Positions 16,738 to 25,822 of a DNA stretch of 64,000 bases are shown piece after piece. The translations under genes and the position numbers were made by a program. Position 1 is the stretch's first letter. Each line of letters opens with the position of its first letter. Below the pieces are notes generated by a model. That model was not told the origin of the DNA and made no database searches. It saw nothing but the letters and a program-made list of their open reading frames with translations. The stretch lies in NCBI GenBank assembly GCA_030447305.1, contig JAUJPC010000005.1, positions 62,001 through 126,000 on the forward strand, given 5' to 3'. The stretch is from Actinomycetota bacterium. GTDB lineage: Bacteria; Actinomycetota; CADDZG01; JAHWKV01.

Positions 16738-18993
16738 ATGTCTCAGAACCTCATGGTCGTGGAATCGCCGGCCAAAGCGAAAACTATTGCCAAGTACCTC
16801 GGCAAGGACTTCAAAGTTCTTGCGTCGGTGGGTCATGTCCGGGATCTGCCGGTCAAGACGCTGGGCGTGGACGTGGACCACGACTTTCGGCTCGAGTACG
16901 TAGTCAACGAGGATAAGCGCAAGGTCATATCGGCCATCGCAACGGCCGCCAAGAAGGCCAACGCCGTCTACCTCGCTACCGACTACGATCGTGAAGGTGA
17001 GGCCATCGCCTGGCACATCACCGAAAGCTGCAAGATCCCCCAGGCAAAGCAGCGGCGGGTCACCTTCACCGAGATCACGAAGAAGGCGGTGACCGAGGCG
17101 ATCAAGGCGCCTCGCTCCATCGACCAGCGTCTGGTCGACGCCCAGCAGGCACGCCGGAGCATCGACCGCCTGGTCGGATATCCGGTCTCCCAGCTGGTTT
17201 GGCACAAGATCCGCTACGGGCTGTCCGCCGGCCGGGTACAGAGTCCCGCGCTCCGTTTGGTGGTGGAGCGGGAGAGGGGGATCCGTGCCTTCACGGCTGT
17301 TGAGTACTGGACGCTACAGGCGCTGCTGGACACGCTGGCCGGCGAGGGCTTCACCGCCACCTTGGTTCAGATCGGCGACACGAAGATCCCCACCAAGATC
17401 TCCAAGGACTCAGCCGACGACCTGGCCAATCGCATTGCCGAGCAGACCCGTGCCGAGCAGATTGCGGCCGCCCTGGATGGGGCCTTGTGGAAGGTGGCCG
17501 ACGTTCGGACCAAGGAAACCCGCAAGGTCCCCTTCCCGCCGTTCATCACCTCCACCTTCCAGATGGACGCCTCCCGCAAGCTCGGGTTCGGCAGCCGCCG
17601 GGCGATGGGACTGGCGCAGCGGCTCTACGAGCGAGGCTTCATCACCTATATGCGAACGGACTCGACCGCCATGGGCTCCGAGGCGATCTCCGCGGCCGCA
17701 GGCCTGGTGAAGCGAAACTTCGGCGACAAGTACTGGGCCGGCCGCTACCGCCACCACGACCGCAAGGCCAAGGGGGCCCAAGAAGCTCACGAGTGCATTC
17801 GGCCGTCCGACATGACCCGCAGCGCCAAGGACCTCGAGGCTGAGATCCGTGCCGGTGAGACACGGGACGCCGACGCCCTGATTAAGGTCTACGACCTGAT
17901 CTGGAAGCGGTCGGTGGCCTCCCTCATGGCTCCGGCGGTCTACGACCAGGTGTCTGCCGACGTAGTGGCCACCCCAGCCAATGGGGCGGAGGCTCACCTG
18001 TTCCGGGCAACCGGGTCCACCATGAAGTTCGACGGCTTCACGCGCCTGTACCGTGAGGCCCGGGACGAGGAAGAGGAGGAGGAGTCGAAGCTTCCCGCTT
18101 TGCAGGCCGACCAGGCTTTGAACCTGCGGGAGCTGCGGCCCGAGCAACACTTCACCCAGCCACCTCCCCGGTACACCGAGGCTTCGTTGATCAAAGAGCT
18201 GGAGTCCCGAGGGATCGGCCGGCCCTCGACCTACGCATCGATCATGTCGACGATCCTCGACGAGAAGCGCGACTTCGTGCGCGTCCAGAACAAGCGGTTC
18301 CACGCCACCGACACAGGTGAGGTGACCAGCGACTTTCTACTCCGTCACTTCGGCGACCACTTCATGGACTTCGAGTTCACCTCCGACATGGAGGAGCGCT
18401 TGGACGAGATGGCTGAAGGCCGGGTCGCCTACCGGCCGGTCGTGGAGTCCTTCTACCTGCCGATGCAGGACCGTCTGAACAAAGCCGGCGAGGTTTCGAA
18501 GGAAGACGTCACGTCGGAGGCCACCAAAGAGATCTGCCCCGAGTGCGGAAAGCACCTGGTGATCAAGCTCGGCCGGCGTGGCAAGTTCTACGGGTGCTCC
18601 GGATTTCCGGATTGCGCCTACACCCGCCCGCTCCCCGGCCAGCCGGACCAGGCGCCCGAGCTGCTGGACGAGAAGTGCCCGGACTGCGGCGCGCCGCTGC
18701 AGAAGCGCAGAGGCCGTTTTGGACCGTTCATAGGCTGCTCCACCTATCCAGAGTGCAAGTACATACACAAGGAGAAGCCGCGCAACACCGGGCTACCGTG
18801 CCCAAAGTGCCTGGAGACACCTTGCAAGCGCTGCACGGATGATTCACCAGGCGAGCTCCTGGAGAGAAAGGGCAAAAAGGGTGTGTTCTTTGGCTGCAGC
18901 CACTATCCTGCCTGCCGGCACACTCAGAACGAGGATCCTGCGCTCCAACCCAGTGGAGGCCCTTCATCAAAAACGGTGACAGCGACGAAGTAG
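16738..18993 (+). CDS. topA: DNA topoisomerase I with three zinc fingers
   Basis: A 751-residue type IA topoisomerase that relaxes negative supercoils. The Toprim domain opens with MVVESPAKAKTIAKYLG and holds DYDREGEAIAWH. The active-site Tyr is in FITYMRTDST (about residue 304). The C-terminal region has three Cys4 units: CPECGKHLV...CSGFPDC, CPDCGAPLQ...CSTYPEC and CPKCLETPCKRC...CSHYPAC. Mycobacterial TopA lacks such fingers, so this C-terminus is unusual for an actinobacterium. The end of the gene overlaps the start proposed for the MFS-Tmk gene. Confidence 0.96.
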   Translation: MSQNLMVVESPAKAKTIAKYLGKDFKVLASVGHVRDLPVKTLGVDVDHDFRLEYVVNEDKRKVISAIATAAKKANAVYLATDYDREGEAIAWHITESCKIPQAKQRRVTFTEITKKAVTEAIKAPRSIDQRLVDAQQARRSIDRLVGYPVSQLVWHKIRYGLSAGRVQSPALRLVVERERGIRAFTAVEYWTLQALLDTLAGEGFTATLVQIGDTKIPTKISKDSADDLANRIAEQTRAEQIAAALDGALWKVADVRTKETRKVPFPPFITSTFQMDASRKLGFGSRRAMGLAQRLYERGFITYMRTDSTAMGSEAISAAAGLVKRNFGDKYWAGRYRHHDRKAKGAQEAHECIRPSDMTRSAKDLEAEIRAGETRDADALIKVYDLIWKRSVASLMAPAVYDQVSADVVATPANGAEAHLFRATGSTMKFDGFTRLYREARDEEEEEESKLPALQADQALNLRELRPEQHFTQPPPRYTEASLIKELESRGIGRPSTYASIMSTILDEKRDFVRVQNKRFHATDTGEVTSDFLLRHFGDHFMDFEFTSDMEERLDEMAEGRVAYRPVVESFYLPMQDRLNKAGEVSKEDVTSEATKEICPECGKHLVIKLGRRGKFYGCSGFPDCAYTRPLPGQPDQAPELLDEKCPDCGAPLQKRRGRFGPFIGCSTYPECKYIHKEKPRNTGLPCPKCLETPCKRCTDDSPGELLERKGKKGVFFGCSHYPACRHTQNEDPALQPSGGPSSKTVTATK

Positions 18994-21014
18994 AGCTCGA
19001 CGAGCCCGCCAAGGGCTCGGTTTACCGGCAGCTGCTTCGGCAGCGCTCCTTCAAGCGGTTCTTCATCGGACAGATCTCCTCATCACTGGGCGACTGGGTT
19101 GGTCTCATCGCCATCGTTGCGCTGGTCAAACGCATCTATGACGATGAGTTCGCGATAGCTGCAGTGCTCCTCGCCCGCATAGGGCCGACCTTGCTGTTCA
19201 GCCCCATCGCCGGCGTGATCGCCGACCGCTGGGACCGCAAGAAGGTGATGGTTTTCTGTGATCTGGCGCGGGGAGCCCTGATTCTGACGCTTCCTTTCGT
19301 CGAGACCGTCGGCCGCACGATCCCGATCCTGAATCCGGTGGTGCTGCTGTTCATCATCTCGGCGGCGCTGGAGATGCTGACGCTGGCGTGGCAGCCGGCG
19401 AAGGACGCGACCGTCCCGGACATGGTCGACAACCCCAAGCACTTCACCCACGCCTACTCCCTGCTCCTCATCGCCGCGTATGCGACATTCCCGCTATCGG
19501 GGGTCATATTCGGGCTGCTGGCCAAGTTTTCCGAGTTCCTCGGCAACGCCACCGGGTCCGCGGCATTGGGTGATAACCCCGAGCTGGTGGCGTTCATTCT
19601 CGATTCCGCCACGTTCCTGGTAAGCGCCGGCCTGACCTTGACTCTGCGAATGGCGCCCCGCCCTACAAAGCAAGAACCTCTGAACCTCAAAGCCACCCGG
19701 CAAGAGCTGGTCGACGGCCTGCGCTTCTTGTTCTCGCACCAGATGATCCGGCCCTGGGTGTTGGGTATCGGAGGAACCTTCGCCGGAATCGGCACGTTCA
19801 TGTCCATGGCGCCTTTCTTCCTGAGCGATGTCCTGGGTGGCGGATCGGGAAGCTTTGGATTGCTCGTGGCGGCGGTGGGGACGGGGCTTGGTACGGGATT
19901 CCTCATGGCCGGCCCAGCCTCTCAGCATTTCCAAAAGGACATCATCTTCTCCAGCGTCGTGATCTCGATGGGCGTGAGCATGGTGATCTTCGGGAGTGTG
20001 TCGACCCTCACGTCGGCCTTGATGTTCGCCAGCCTGTGCGGCGTGTTTGCCGGGTTCGCCTATCCGTGCGGATATGCGCTGATTCAGGAGAAGCTCGGTC
20101 CCAACCTCAGAGGGCGGGTCTCGGCGGCCATCAACTCCGTGGTCCGGCTGGCGATCGTTGGAGCCGCCGCGGTTGCGCCTGCCCTGGTGAAGATCATCGA
20201 CAAGGCATCTCCCGGGCCGGTCACCGTTTTCGACCAGAGCATCGACATCCGGGGAATCCGGGTGGCCATGTGGATCGGCGGCCTGCTCATCCTGCTGGCC
20301 GGTGTCGTCACCACCAAGGCCATCGGCGCCCGGCGCCACCAGCCGCGGGCTGGAAGCGGGATGTTTTTGGTTTTTGAGGGTGGTGAGGGCAGCGGCAAGA
20401 CGACACAAATCGAACTGTTGCGCCATTACGTGACCGCGCGAGGTCACAAGGTGGTGGTCACCTGTGAGCCGGGAGGAACCGAGATCGGTCGCAAGATTCG
20501 GGAGCTGCTGCTTGATCCGGCGAACAAGGGAATGTCCGACAAAGCAGAGGCCCTCCTGTATGCGGCGGACCGGGCGCAGCACGTTGAGGAGTGCATACGC
20601 CCGGCCCTGGAGGATGGCGCGATTGTCATATGCGACCGCTATATTGACTCCTCGATCGCATATCAGGGTCTGGTGCGGGGCTTGGGCGCCGACCAGATCC
20701 GAGCGATCAGCCGCTGGGGGACGGGAGGATTGTTTCCCGACATGGTCTTTCTGTTGGACTACGAGGCATCGCTTGGCCTGGAGCGGGCGGGCGCGCCGGA
20801 CCGGATAGAACAGGAGGGCGTGGAGTTTCACCGCCGGGTGCGGGAGGCCTATCGTCTGCTGGCCGAGCGGCATGCCAATCGCTACCTGATCCTCGACGGC
20901 AGCAAGAGTCCCCAGGAGGTGGCGGCCGTGGTTTGTAAGAAGGTCGAGCTCATGCTGGCCGCACGTGAGGAGGCCCCGGCGGTTGGAGCGCCCGCTGAAG
21001 CAGAGCTCATCTAA
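18966..21014 (+). CDS. tmk: bifunctional MFS transporter-thymidylate kinase, apparent AUC start
   Basis: One open frame encodes an MFS-type permease (about residues 20-455, RRSF-type opening LLRQRSFKRFFIGQISSS, loop GVIADRWDRKKVMVF) followed by dTMP kinase (from about 466: FEGGEGSGKTTQ P-loop, EPGGTEIGRKIRELLL, DRYIDSSIAYQG). MFS-Tmk fusions are known in actinobacteria. The first ATG/GTG/TTG is the GTG at 19164, which would delete the first helix. Upstream the frame is open to a TGA at 18840, and the only well-placed site is GGAGG (18955-18959) six bases before AUC at 18966. I therefore propose an AUC start (682 residues). A sequence error is the alternative. An internal ATG at 20361 could give free kinase. 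Confidence 0.82.
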   Translation: MKNGDSDEVELDEPAKGSVYRQLLRQRSFKRFFIGQISSSLGDWVGLIAIVALVKRIYDDEFAIAAVLLARIGPTLLFSPIAGVIADRWDRKKVMVFCDLARGALILTLPFVETVGRTIPILNPVVLLFIISAALEMLTLAWQPAKDATVPDMVDNPKHFTHAYSLLLIAAYATFPLSGVIFGLLAKFSEFLGNATGSAALGDNPELVAFILDSATFLVSAGLTLTLRMAPRPTKQEPLNLKATRQELVDGLRFLFSHQMIRPWVLGIGGTFAGIGTFMSMAPFFLSDVLGGGSGSFGLLVAAVGTGLGTGFLMAGPASQHFQKDIIFSSVVISMGVSMVIFGSVSTLTSALMFASLCGVFAGFAYPCGYALIQEKLGPNLRGRVSAAINSVVRLAIVGAAAVAPALVKIIDKASPGPVTVFDQSIDIRGIRVAMWIGGLLILLAGVVTTKAIGARRHQPRAGSGMFLVFEGGEGSGKTTQIELLRHYVTARGHKVVVTCEPGGTEIGRKIRELLLDPANKGMSDKAEALLYAADRAQHVEECIRPALEDGAIVICDRYIDSSIAYQGLVRGLGADQIRAISRWGTGGLFPDMVFLLDYEASLGLERAGAPDRIEQEGVEFHRRVREAYRLLAERHANRYLILDGSKSPQEVAAVVCKKVELMLAAREEAPAVGAPAEAELI

Positions 21015-22128
21015 CAGCCCGCCCTCGCACCGCGATGTATGGGATCAGTTTCTGGGACACCCTCGCGTCGGATCCGTGCTGAAGGGGGCCGCCGCCCGAC
21101 CCACCGGGACCTACCTGTTCGTCGGTTCCCCGGGAGTCGGAAAGCGCAACGCTGCCCGGGTCTTCGCGGCTGCGCTGATCTGCCCGGATGCCTGCGGCGA
21201 GTGCAATACCTGCCGGCGGGTGCTTGCGGGCCTGCACCCCGATGTGACCATCCTGCAACCGGAGGGCTACACCTTTCCTGTTGAGGTGCTCCGTGCCACT
21301 GCCCAGGCGGCGTCGCAGACTCCGATCGAGGCGGACCACCGGGTCTTCATCATCCAGGAGGCAGATCGCATCCCCGAAAGGTCCCAGAACGCTCTCCTCA
21401 AAGCTCTGGAGGAGCCCAACCGAAGTGTCATTTGGATCCTGCTGGCCCACGCGGTGCAGCCTTTCCTCCCCACGATCCTCTCGCGCTGCCAGATAGTCGA
21501 CTTCCCACCGATAGCCGAGGAATCGATGCTGGGGCTGCTTCGCGACCAGTTCGCGCTGGACGGCAGTGAAGCTCAGCGTTTGGTGCGCATCTCCCGGGGC
21601 GATCTGAACGCCGCAGCGCAGCTGGCGGGTGACTCGAACGCCGTCCGGGTTCGCACCAAGGCCATTCAGCTGGCCGCCAACACCCGTATGTCGGTGAGCG
21701 AGGCCCTGAGCGGCGCCGATGCTGCCAAGGGTTTTGCTACGGCGGCCCGGGAGGCGACGGAGTCCGAGCAGGCGGCGGAGCTCGTCCGCCTGCAGGAGGT
21801 CAGCGGTAAGGAGGGGCAGGCGGTCTGGAAAAAGCGCCTTGCCGACCGTAACAAGCGCGCGCTGCGGAGGGTGGAGACAGAGGTTCTCATCGACTTTTTG
21901 TCCTGGATGGGCGCCGCCTTCAGGGATCTGGCGGCCGCTTCGGCGGGCGCCGATCCCGAGTCGCTCATCGCGAACGACCACGCAGACCTTCTGGGCGAGG
22001 CGGCCGGCGCCAGGTCCACTAAGTTCTGGGTCGACATGATCGAGCACTGCCTGGAAGGTCAATTGGCCCTCCGCAACAACGCCAATCCGGCTCTGGTCAT
22101 CGAGTCGGTGCTGCTTCGGTTGGCCTAG
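20965..22128 (+). CDS. holB: DNA polymerase III subunit delta'
   Basis: A 387-residue clamp-loader AAA+ subunit. It shows a P-loop (VGSPGVGKRNAARVF) with Arg where Ser or Thr normally follows Lys, as expected for a delta' subunit that does not need to hydrolyse ATP. A zinc module (CPDACGECNTCRRVLAGLHPD region), the sensor region (ALLKALEEPNRSVIWILL) and TILSRCQIVDF follow. The gene overlaps the end of tmk by 50 bases using a GTG start; a later start is possible because the first 20 residues look non-conserved. tmk-holB adjacency is common in bacteria. Confidence 0.9.
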   Translation: MRRPRRLERPLKQSSSNSPPSHRDVWDQFLGHPRVGSVLKGAAARPTGTYLFVGSPGVGKRNAARVFAAALICPDACGECNTCRRVLAGLHPDVTILQPEGYTFPVEVLRATAQAASQTPIEADHRVFIIQEADRIPERSQNALLKALEEPNRSVIWILLAHAVQPFLPTILSRCQIVDFPPIAEESMLGLLRDQFALDGSEAQRLVRISRGDLNAAAQLAGDSNAVRVRTKAIQLAANTRMSVSEALSGADAAKGFATAAREATESEQAAELVRLQEVSGKEGQAVWKKRLADRNKRALRRVETEVLIDFLSWMGAAFRDLAAASAGADPESLIANDHADLLGEAAGARSTKFWVDMIEHCLEGQLALRNNANPALVIESVLLRLA

Positions 22129-22219
22129 GCGCCGGGATCCCGGCCAAAAACCTCGCCCGCCTGAGTAAACTGGAGCGTCGAACGTCGAAGGGGTGGTCCG
22201 CCCGCCCTGCCGAATCCCC

Positions 22220-22295
22220 GCCGGGGTAGCTCAGACGGCAGAGCAACGCACTCGTAATGCGTAGGTCCGGGGTTCGATTCCCCGCTCCGGCTCCA
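22220..22295 (+). tRNA. tRNA-Thr (anticodon CGT)
   Basis: A 76-base cloverleaf. The acceptor GCCGGGG pairs with CTCCGGC (one G-U). The anticodon stem ACGCA/TGCGT encloses the loop CTCGTAA. The T-arm is GTTCGATTC with stem CCGGG/CCCGC-type pairing. Discriminator T is followed by an encoded CCA. The anticodon CGT reads ACG. Confidence 0.95.
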
Positions 22296-22312
22296 CCTCC
22301 ACCAAATGGAGG
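22296..22312 (+). terminator. possible weak terminator after tRNA-Thr
   Basis: CCTCCA and TGGAGG form a six-pair hairpin with a five-base loop directly after the CCA end, followed by CCTTTCG. The U-tract is poor. Confidence 0.35.
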
Positions 22313-22450
22313 CCTTTCGCCCAGAGTCTTAGTGATTACAAAAAACTCTCCCCGGGGAATACATACGAACCAATCCACGTTTTCAGGCATACCGAATAGA
22401 TTCAAACGCTTTACCAAGGGCATCGAAACTTCCAGGAGGAGGAAAACAAC

Positions 22451-22639
22451 GTGGCATCGGCAGCAATCAGAGGGGCTCATGCAGTGGGACTTCCAAAGAG
22501 GTCCCGTCGATATGCGGAAGACCGGTTGTGCGCCCACGAGGGTTGCATCACCAAGCTATCCATGTACAACCGCCGTGACACCTGCTTCATCCACGCTGAC
22601 GTCAAGATCCCGCGCCTTCGTGGCAAGAAAGTCAGCTAG
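22451..22639 (+). CDS. small zinc-ribbon-like protein
   Basis: A 62-residue basic protein with GTG start behind a very strong ribosome site (AGGAGGAGG at 22433-22441), which argues that it is expressed. The centre has CAHEGCITKLSMYNRR followed by DTCFIHA, giving a C-x4-C...C-x2-H pattern. I have seen similar C..GC.T.LS.YN...C..H motifs in actinobacterial proteins. A zinc-binding or nucleic-acid-binding role is likely, but no function is known to me. It stands alone between a tRNA gene and the protease gene. Confidence 0.65.
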   Translation: MASAAIRGAHAVGLPKRSRRYAEDRLCAHEGCITKLSMYNRRDTCFIHADVKIPRLRGKKVS

Positions 22640-22856
22640 CATCGATCAATAGCCGCGTTCGGCTATCCGGCCCGGTTATTGAGCAACGCCAGGAAGTTGC
22701 TCCGACCTGCCAAAACCCGTGACACCACAAGCCAAGCTCCCTAACGTCAGCACGAACCTCGCTGTTAAGCTTGCTGTGTGCCGGAATACCCTTTGATGAA
22801 GGTCACGCCCTGAGCGACATCTGGGACACCTCAATTCCCATCCCGGAAGCGGTCAA

Positions 22857-23897
22857 TTGACCGATATGGTCGATGAGGCAGTGGCCTCCCGCTTTGCGGC
22901 CATGTTCGCCCAGCCCGGCTCACTGGAGCAGTCCTATTTGCTCGACGGGCTCCAGGAGAACTTCGAAGCGCTGGTCGTAGAAGCCGAGCCCCTGATCGCC
23001 GAGGAAAGCGGCTTCATTCCCTCTCAGCCTGCCGTGGCGCGGGTACTCTCCCGCAAGGACTGGGCGTCAAGCAATGTGACCTCCATGCTGGAGCTCATGT
23101 CCCCCCTGCTGAACAAGGTCCAAAAGCGCATCGCCAACGCTCCGATGCTGCCCGGCGCGAAATTCGCCTACAAGGCGGCACTGGGAGCTCAGCTCGGCAC
23201 GGTTCTTGGGTTCCTGTCACAGCGGGTTCTTGGCCAGTACGACGTCCTCATGGCCCATCAGAACCAGGTTTGGTTCGTCGGAACAAACATCGTGATGACG
23301 GAGAGGCGGTTCGGGTTCCTGCCCCGGGACTTCCGGTTGTGGATCGTGCTGCACGAGTTGACCCACCGCGGCCAGTTCGAAGCGAACACATGGGTCCGGC
23401 CCCACTTCCTGTCCCTGGTCAACCGGATGCTCGAGTCAATGGACGTGGACGCCAAAGCACTGGCCGACCGGATGATTTCGTCATTCAAGACCGTGGCCAA
23501 GAATGGTGACGACCCCACGCCATTGGTTTTTCGGGTGCTAGATGAGCAGCAGCTGGAGGTCTTCAACACGCTTCAGGCGTTCATGTCGGTGATCGAGGGC
23601 CACGGCAACTTCGTGATGGACCGGATAGCCGAGGGCCGGATCCCCAGCCAGCCGCGGATGAGCGAGGCGTTGCGCGGGAGCGGAACCCTCGGCAGTCCGC
23701 TGGCGAGGTTAATGGCCAAGGTTCTGGGCTTCGAGCTGAAGAAGGCGCAGTACGTCCAGGGTCAGCTCTTTTTCGACACCGTTTACGCCCGGGCCGGGTC
23801 GCCGGGGGTCAGGGCCGTCTTCCAGTCCGTGGAGGCATTGCCGACGCTGAAGGAGGTCAAGGCGCCGGAGATGTGGCTTAGCCGGGTGGCACCGTGA
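22857..23897 (+). CDS. zinc-dependent metalloprotease-like protein (DUF2342)
   Basis: A 346-residue protein of the actinobacterial DUF2342 family, sometimes labelled F420-biosynthesis-associated. It has HELTH (HExxH, about residue 166) in VLHELTHRGQFE, and FMSVIEGHGNFVMD further on, which may supply the third ligand. The substrate is unknown. The start is TTG at 22857 or ATG at 22866; the N-terminus is short for the family. The stop overlaps the tilS start (GTGA). The order protease-tilS-hpt matches Rv3626c-Rv3624c. Confidence 0.85.
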   Translation: MTDMVDEAVASRFAAMFAQPGSLEQSYLLDGLQENFEALVVEAEPLIAEESGFIPSQPAVARVLSRKDWASSNVTSMLELMSPLLNKVQKRIANAPMLPGAKFAYKAALGAQLGTVLGFLSQRVLGQYDVLMAHQNQVWFVGTNIVMTERRFGFLPRDFRLWIVLHELTHRGQFEANTWVRPHFLSLVNRMLESMDVDAKALADRMISSFKTVAKNGDDPTPLVFRVLDEQQLEVFNTLQAFMSVIEGHGNFVMDRIAEGRIPSQPRMSEALRGSGTLGSPLARLMAKVLGFELKKAQYVQGQLFFDTVYARAGSPGVRAVFQSVEALPTLKEVKAPEMWLSRVAP

Positions 23898-25228
23898 GCC
23901 CGACCGCGACGGTGACCGCCACCGTCGAACGGGAGGAGATGGTCCGGCCCGGCGACAAGGTGTTGGTGGCCTTCAGCGGAGGAGCGGATTCGACCGCGCT
24001 GGCGGTTCTGTTGCATGAACTGGACTATGACGTTGTGTTGGGGCACGTGGATCACGGCATGCGGCCCGAGTCGGGTGTCGACGCCGGCCACTGTGCATCG
24101 GTGGCGGAGCGGCTTGGCATCCCTTTTCTTCTTAGAAAGGTAAGGGTCGACCCGTCCACCCAGGCCGAGGCTCGCCGGGTTCGTTATCTGGCTCTGGAGC
24201 AGATGGCCGCCGCTTCGGGAGCAACCAAGATCGCCACCGGACACACGTTGGACGACCAGGCGGAGACGGTCAGGCTGCGCCTGGACCGGGGCGGCTACGG
24301 ATTGGGGATCCCACCCGTCAGGGGCAACATCGTCCGCCCACTGCTTGATGTTCGTCGAACCGAAACCGAGCAGGTGTGCCGGTCGGCGGGCATTGCGTTC
24401 CTTACGGATCCTTGCAACCGCAATTTGAGATATCGAAGGGTCGCAGTCCGGGCTCGACTGGCGGGGGCGCCCGAGGAGGAGATCTTTGCGCTGGTTGCTC
24501 TGGCGGCGGCCCGTCGGGCGGAGGCGTCGGCGGTAGCCCGGGCGGTGGAGGCGTTGTGGCCCGGGCTGGCTCAGGTGGATTCCGATGGGATGAAACTACA
24601 GCGGGAAGGTTTGCTTCAAGCCGGCGAGCGGCTGATTCCGCAGCTGATTAGGCGTTCCGCGGCGGGCCTTGGTGTCGAGCTCACGGGTCGAGCCGTCTCC
24701 GACATCGTTCGCAAGGTCCTGCCGGTAACCGGGGCACGGCTGGCGCTGCCGGACGGCCTGTCGGTATGGTCCGAGCGACACTGCCTGATTTTCGGAAGAC
24801 ACTCCGAGGAGCGGGTGCTGCCCCAGCTGAGGTTGAACGTGCCGGGCAGCACCTCGGTGCCGGAGTGGGGGGTTGAGTTCACGCTCGAATATGCGCCCGT
24901 CCCGGCAGCGTTCCGCGACGGGGATCAGGCCCGCTGCACCGAGCTGATGGACGCCTCACTGGCCGGCACGGAGCTGTCGGTGCGCCAGTGGCGGCCCGGC
25001 GACCGGTTCCACCCGCTGGGGGCTCCGGGAAGCCGCAAGCTTCAGGACTTCTTCGTGGACTCCGGCGTTCCCCGAGGCCGGCGTTGGAGTGTGCCGATCG
25101 TGGTCGCAGACAACCGGATCGCCTGGGTCGCCGGGCACCGGCTGGACGACCGCTTCAAGATCGGGCCGTCCACCACCGGAGCGCTCCGCGTGACGATGTC
25201 GCCGGCTCCTCGAAAGCAGGTTGCATGA
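23894..25228 (+). CDS. tilS: tRNA(Ile)-lysidine synthase
   Basis: A 444-residue PP-loop ATPase that converts the wobble C of the tRNA-Ile CAU anticodon to lysidine so that it reads AUA. The P-loop motif is VAFSGGADSTALAVLL (about residues 26-41), with GHVDHGMRPES and TGHTLDDQAETVRLRL after it. The C-terminal substrate-recognition domain ends with WRPGDRFHPLG and GSRKLQDFFVDSGVPR. The GTG start overlaps the upstream stop, and the end overlaps hpt. Confidence 0.95.
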   Translation: MSPTATVTATVEREEMVRPGDKVLVAFSGGADSTALAVLLHELDYDVVLGHVDHGMRPESGVDAGHCASVAERLGIPFLLRKVRVDPSTQAEARRVRYLALEQMAAASGATKIATGHTLDDQAETVRLRLDRGGYGLGIPPVRGNIVRPLLDVRRTETEQVCRSAGIAFLTDPCNRNLRYRRVAVRARLAGAPEEEIFALVALAAARRAEASAVARAVEALWPGLAQVDSDGMKLQREGLLQAGERLIPQLIRRSAAGLGVELTGRAVSDIVRKVLPVTGARLALPDGLSVWSERHCLIFGRHSEERVLPQLRLNVPGSTSVPEWGVEFTLEYAPVPAAFRDGDQARCTELMDASLAGTELSVRQWRPGDRFHPLGAPGSRKLQDFFVDSGVPRGRRWSVPIVVADNRIAWVAGHRLDDRFKIGPSTTGALRVTMSPAPRKQVA

Positions 25229-25758
25229 AAGGCGTCGGAGAGATCCTCATATCGGAGGAGCGCATCCAGGAGCGCATCAAGGAGATGGCCGACCGGATCA
25301 CCGAGGACTACGAGGGCAAGGATGTAGTTCTGGTGGGTGTGCTGAAGGGGGCCTTCATGCTGATGAGTGACCTGGCCCGGCAGATCCGGCTGCCGCTCGA
25401 GTTCGACTTCATGGCGGTCTCCAGCTATGGCTCCGCTACCAGGACCTCCGGAGTCGTGCGGATACTCAAGGATCTGGACTACGAGATCACCGGCCGGCAC
25501 ATCCTTCTTGTCGAGGACATCATCGACTCCGGGCTGACCCTCAACTACCTGCTGAAGTATCTGAACGGCCGCCGGCCCGAAAGCCTCGAGGTGTGCGCCT
25601 TACTGCGGAAATCTGGTATTCAACAGGTGGATCTCGATGTCCGGTATGAAGGTTTCGAGATCCCGGCCGAGTTCGTTATCGGTTACGGATTGGACCACGA
25701 GCAGCTGTACCGGAACCTGCCCTACATAGCTTTTCTCGGTCAAAAGCAGGTTTCTTAG
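25225..25758 (+). CDS. hpt: hypoxanthine phosphoribosyltransferase
   Basis: A 177-residue type I PRTase for purine salvage (hypoxanthine or guanine plus PRPP to IMP or GMP). The PRPP loop is ILLVEDIIDSGLTLNYLL. LKGAFMLMSDLARQI and FVIGYGLDHEQLYRNLPYI are typical of bacterial Hpt. The ATG overlaps the tilS stop (ATGA). tilS-hpt-ftsH is a widespread bacterial gene order. Confidence 0.96.
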   Translation: MKGVGEILISEERIQERIKEMADRITEDYEGKDVVLVGVLKGAFMLMSDLARQIRLPLEFDFMAVSSYGSATRTSGVVRILKDLDYEITGRHILLVEDIIDSGLTLNYLLKYLNGRRPESLEVCALLRKSGIQQVDLDVRYEGFEIPAEFVIGYGLDHEQLYRNLPYIAFLGQKQVS

Positions 25759-25822
25759 AGCCGTTCGGTGGCAATTTTGAGGGGCGGGGAAATATGACTA
25801 CCGTGCTAACCTGGGGATCACG

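Noticed and set aside
22128-22150. CCGGGATCCCGG palindrome after holB as terminator
   Set aside because: Followed by CCAAAAACC rather than a T-run on the coding strand; best left as an uninterpreted palindrome.
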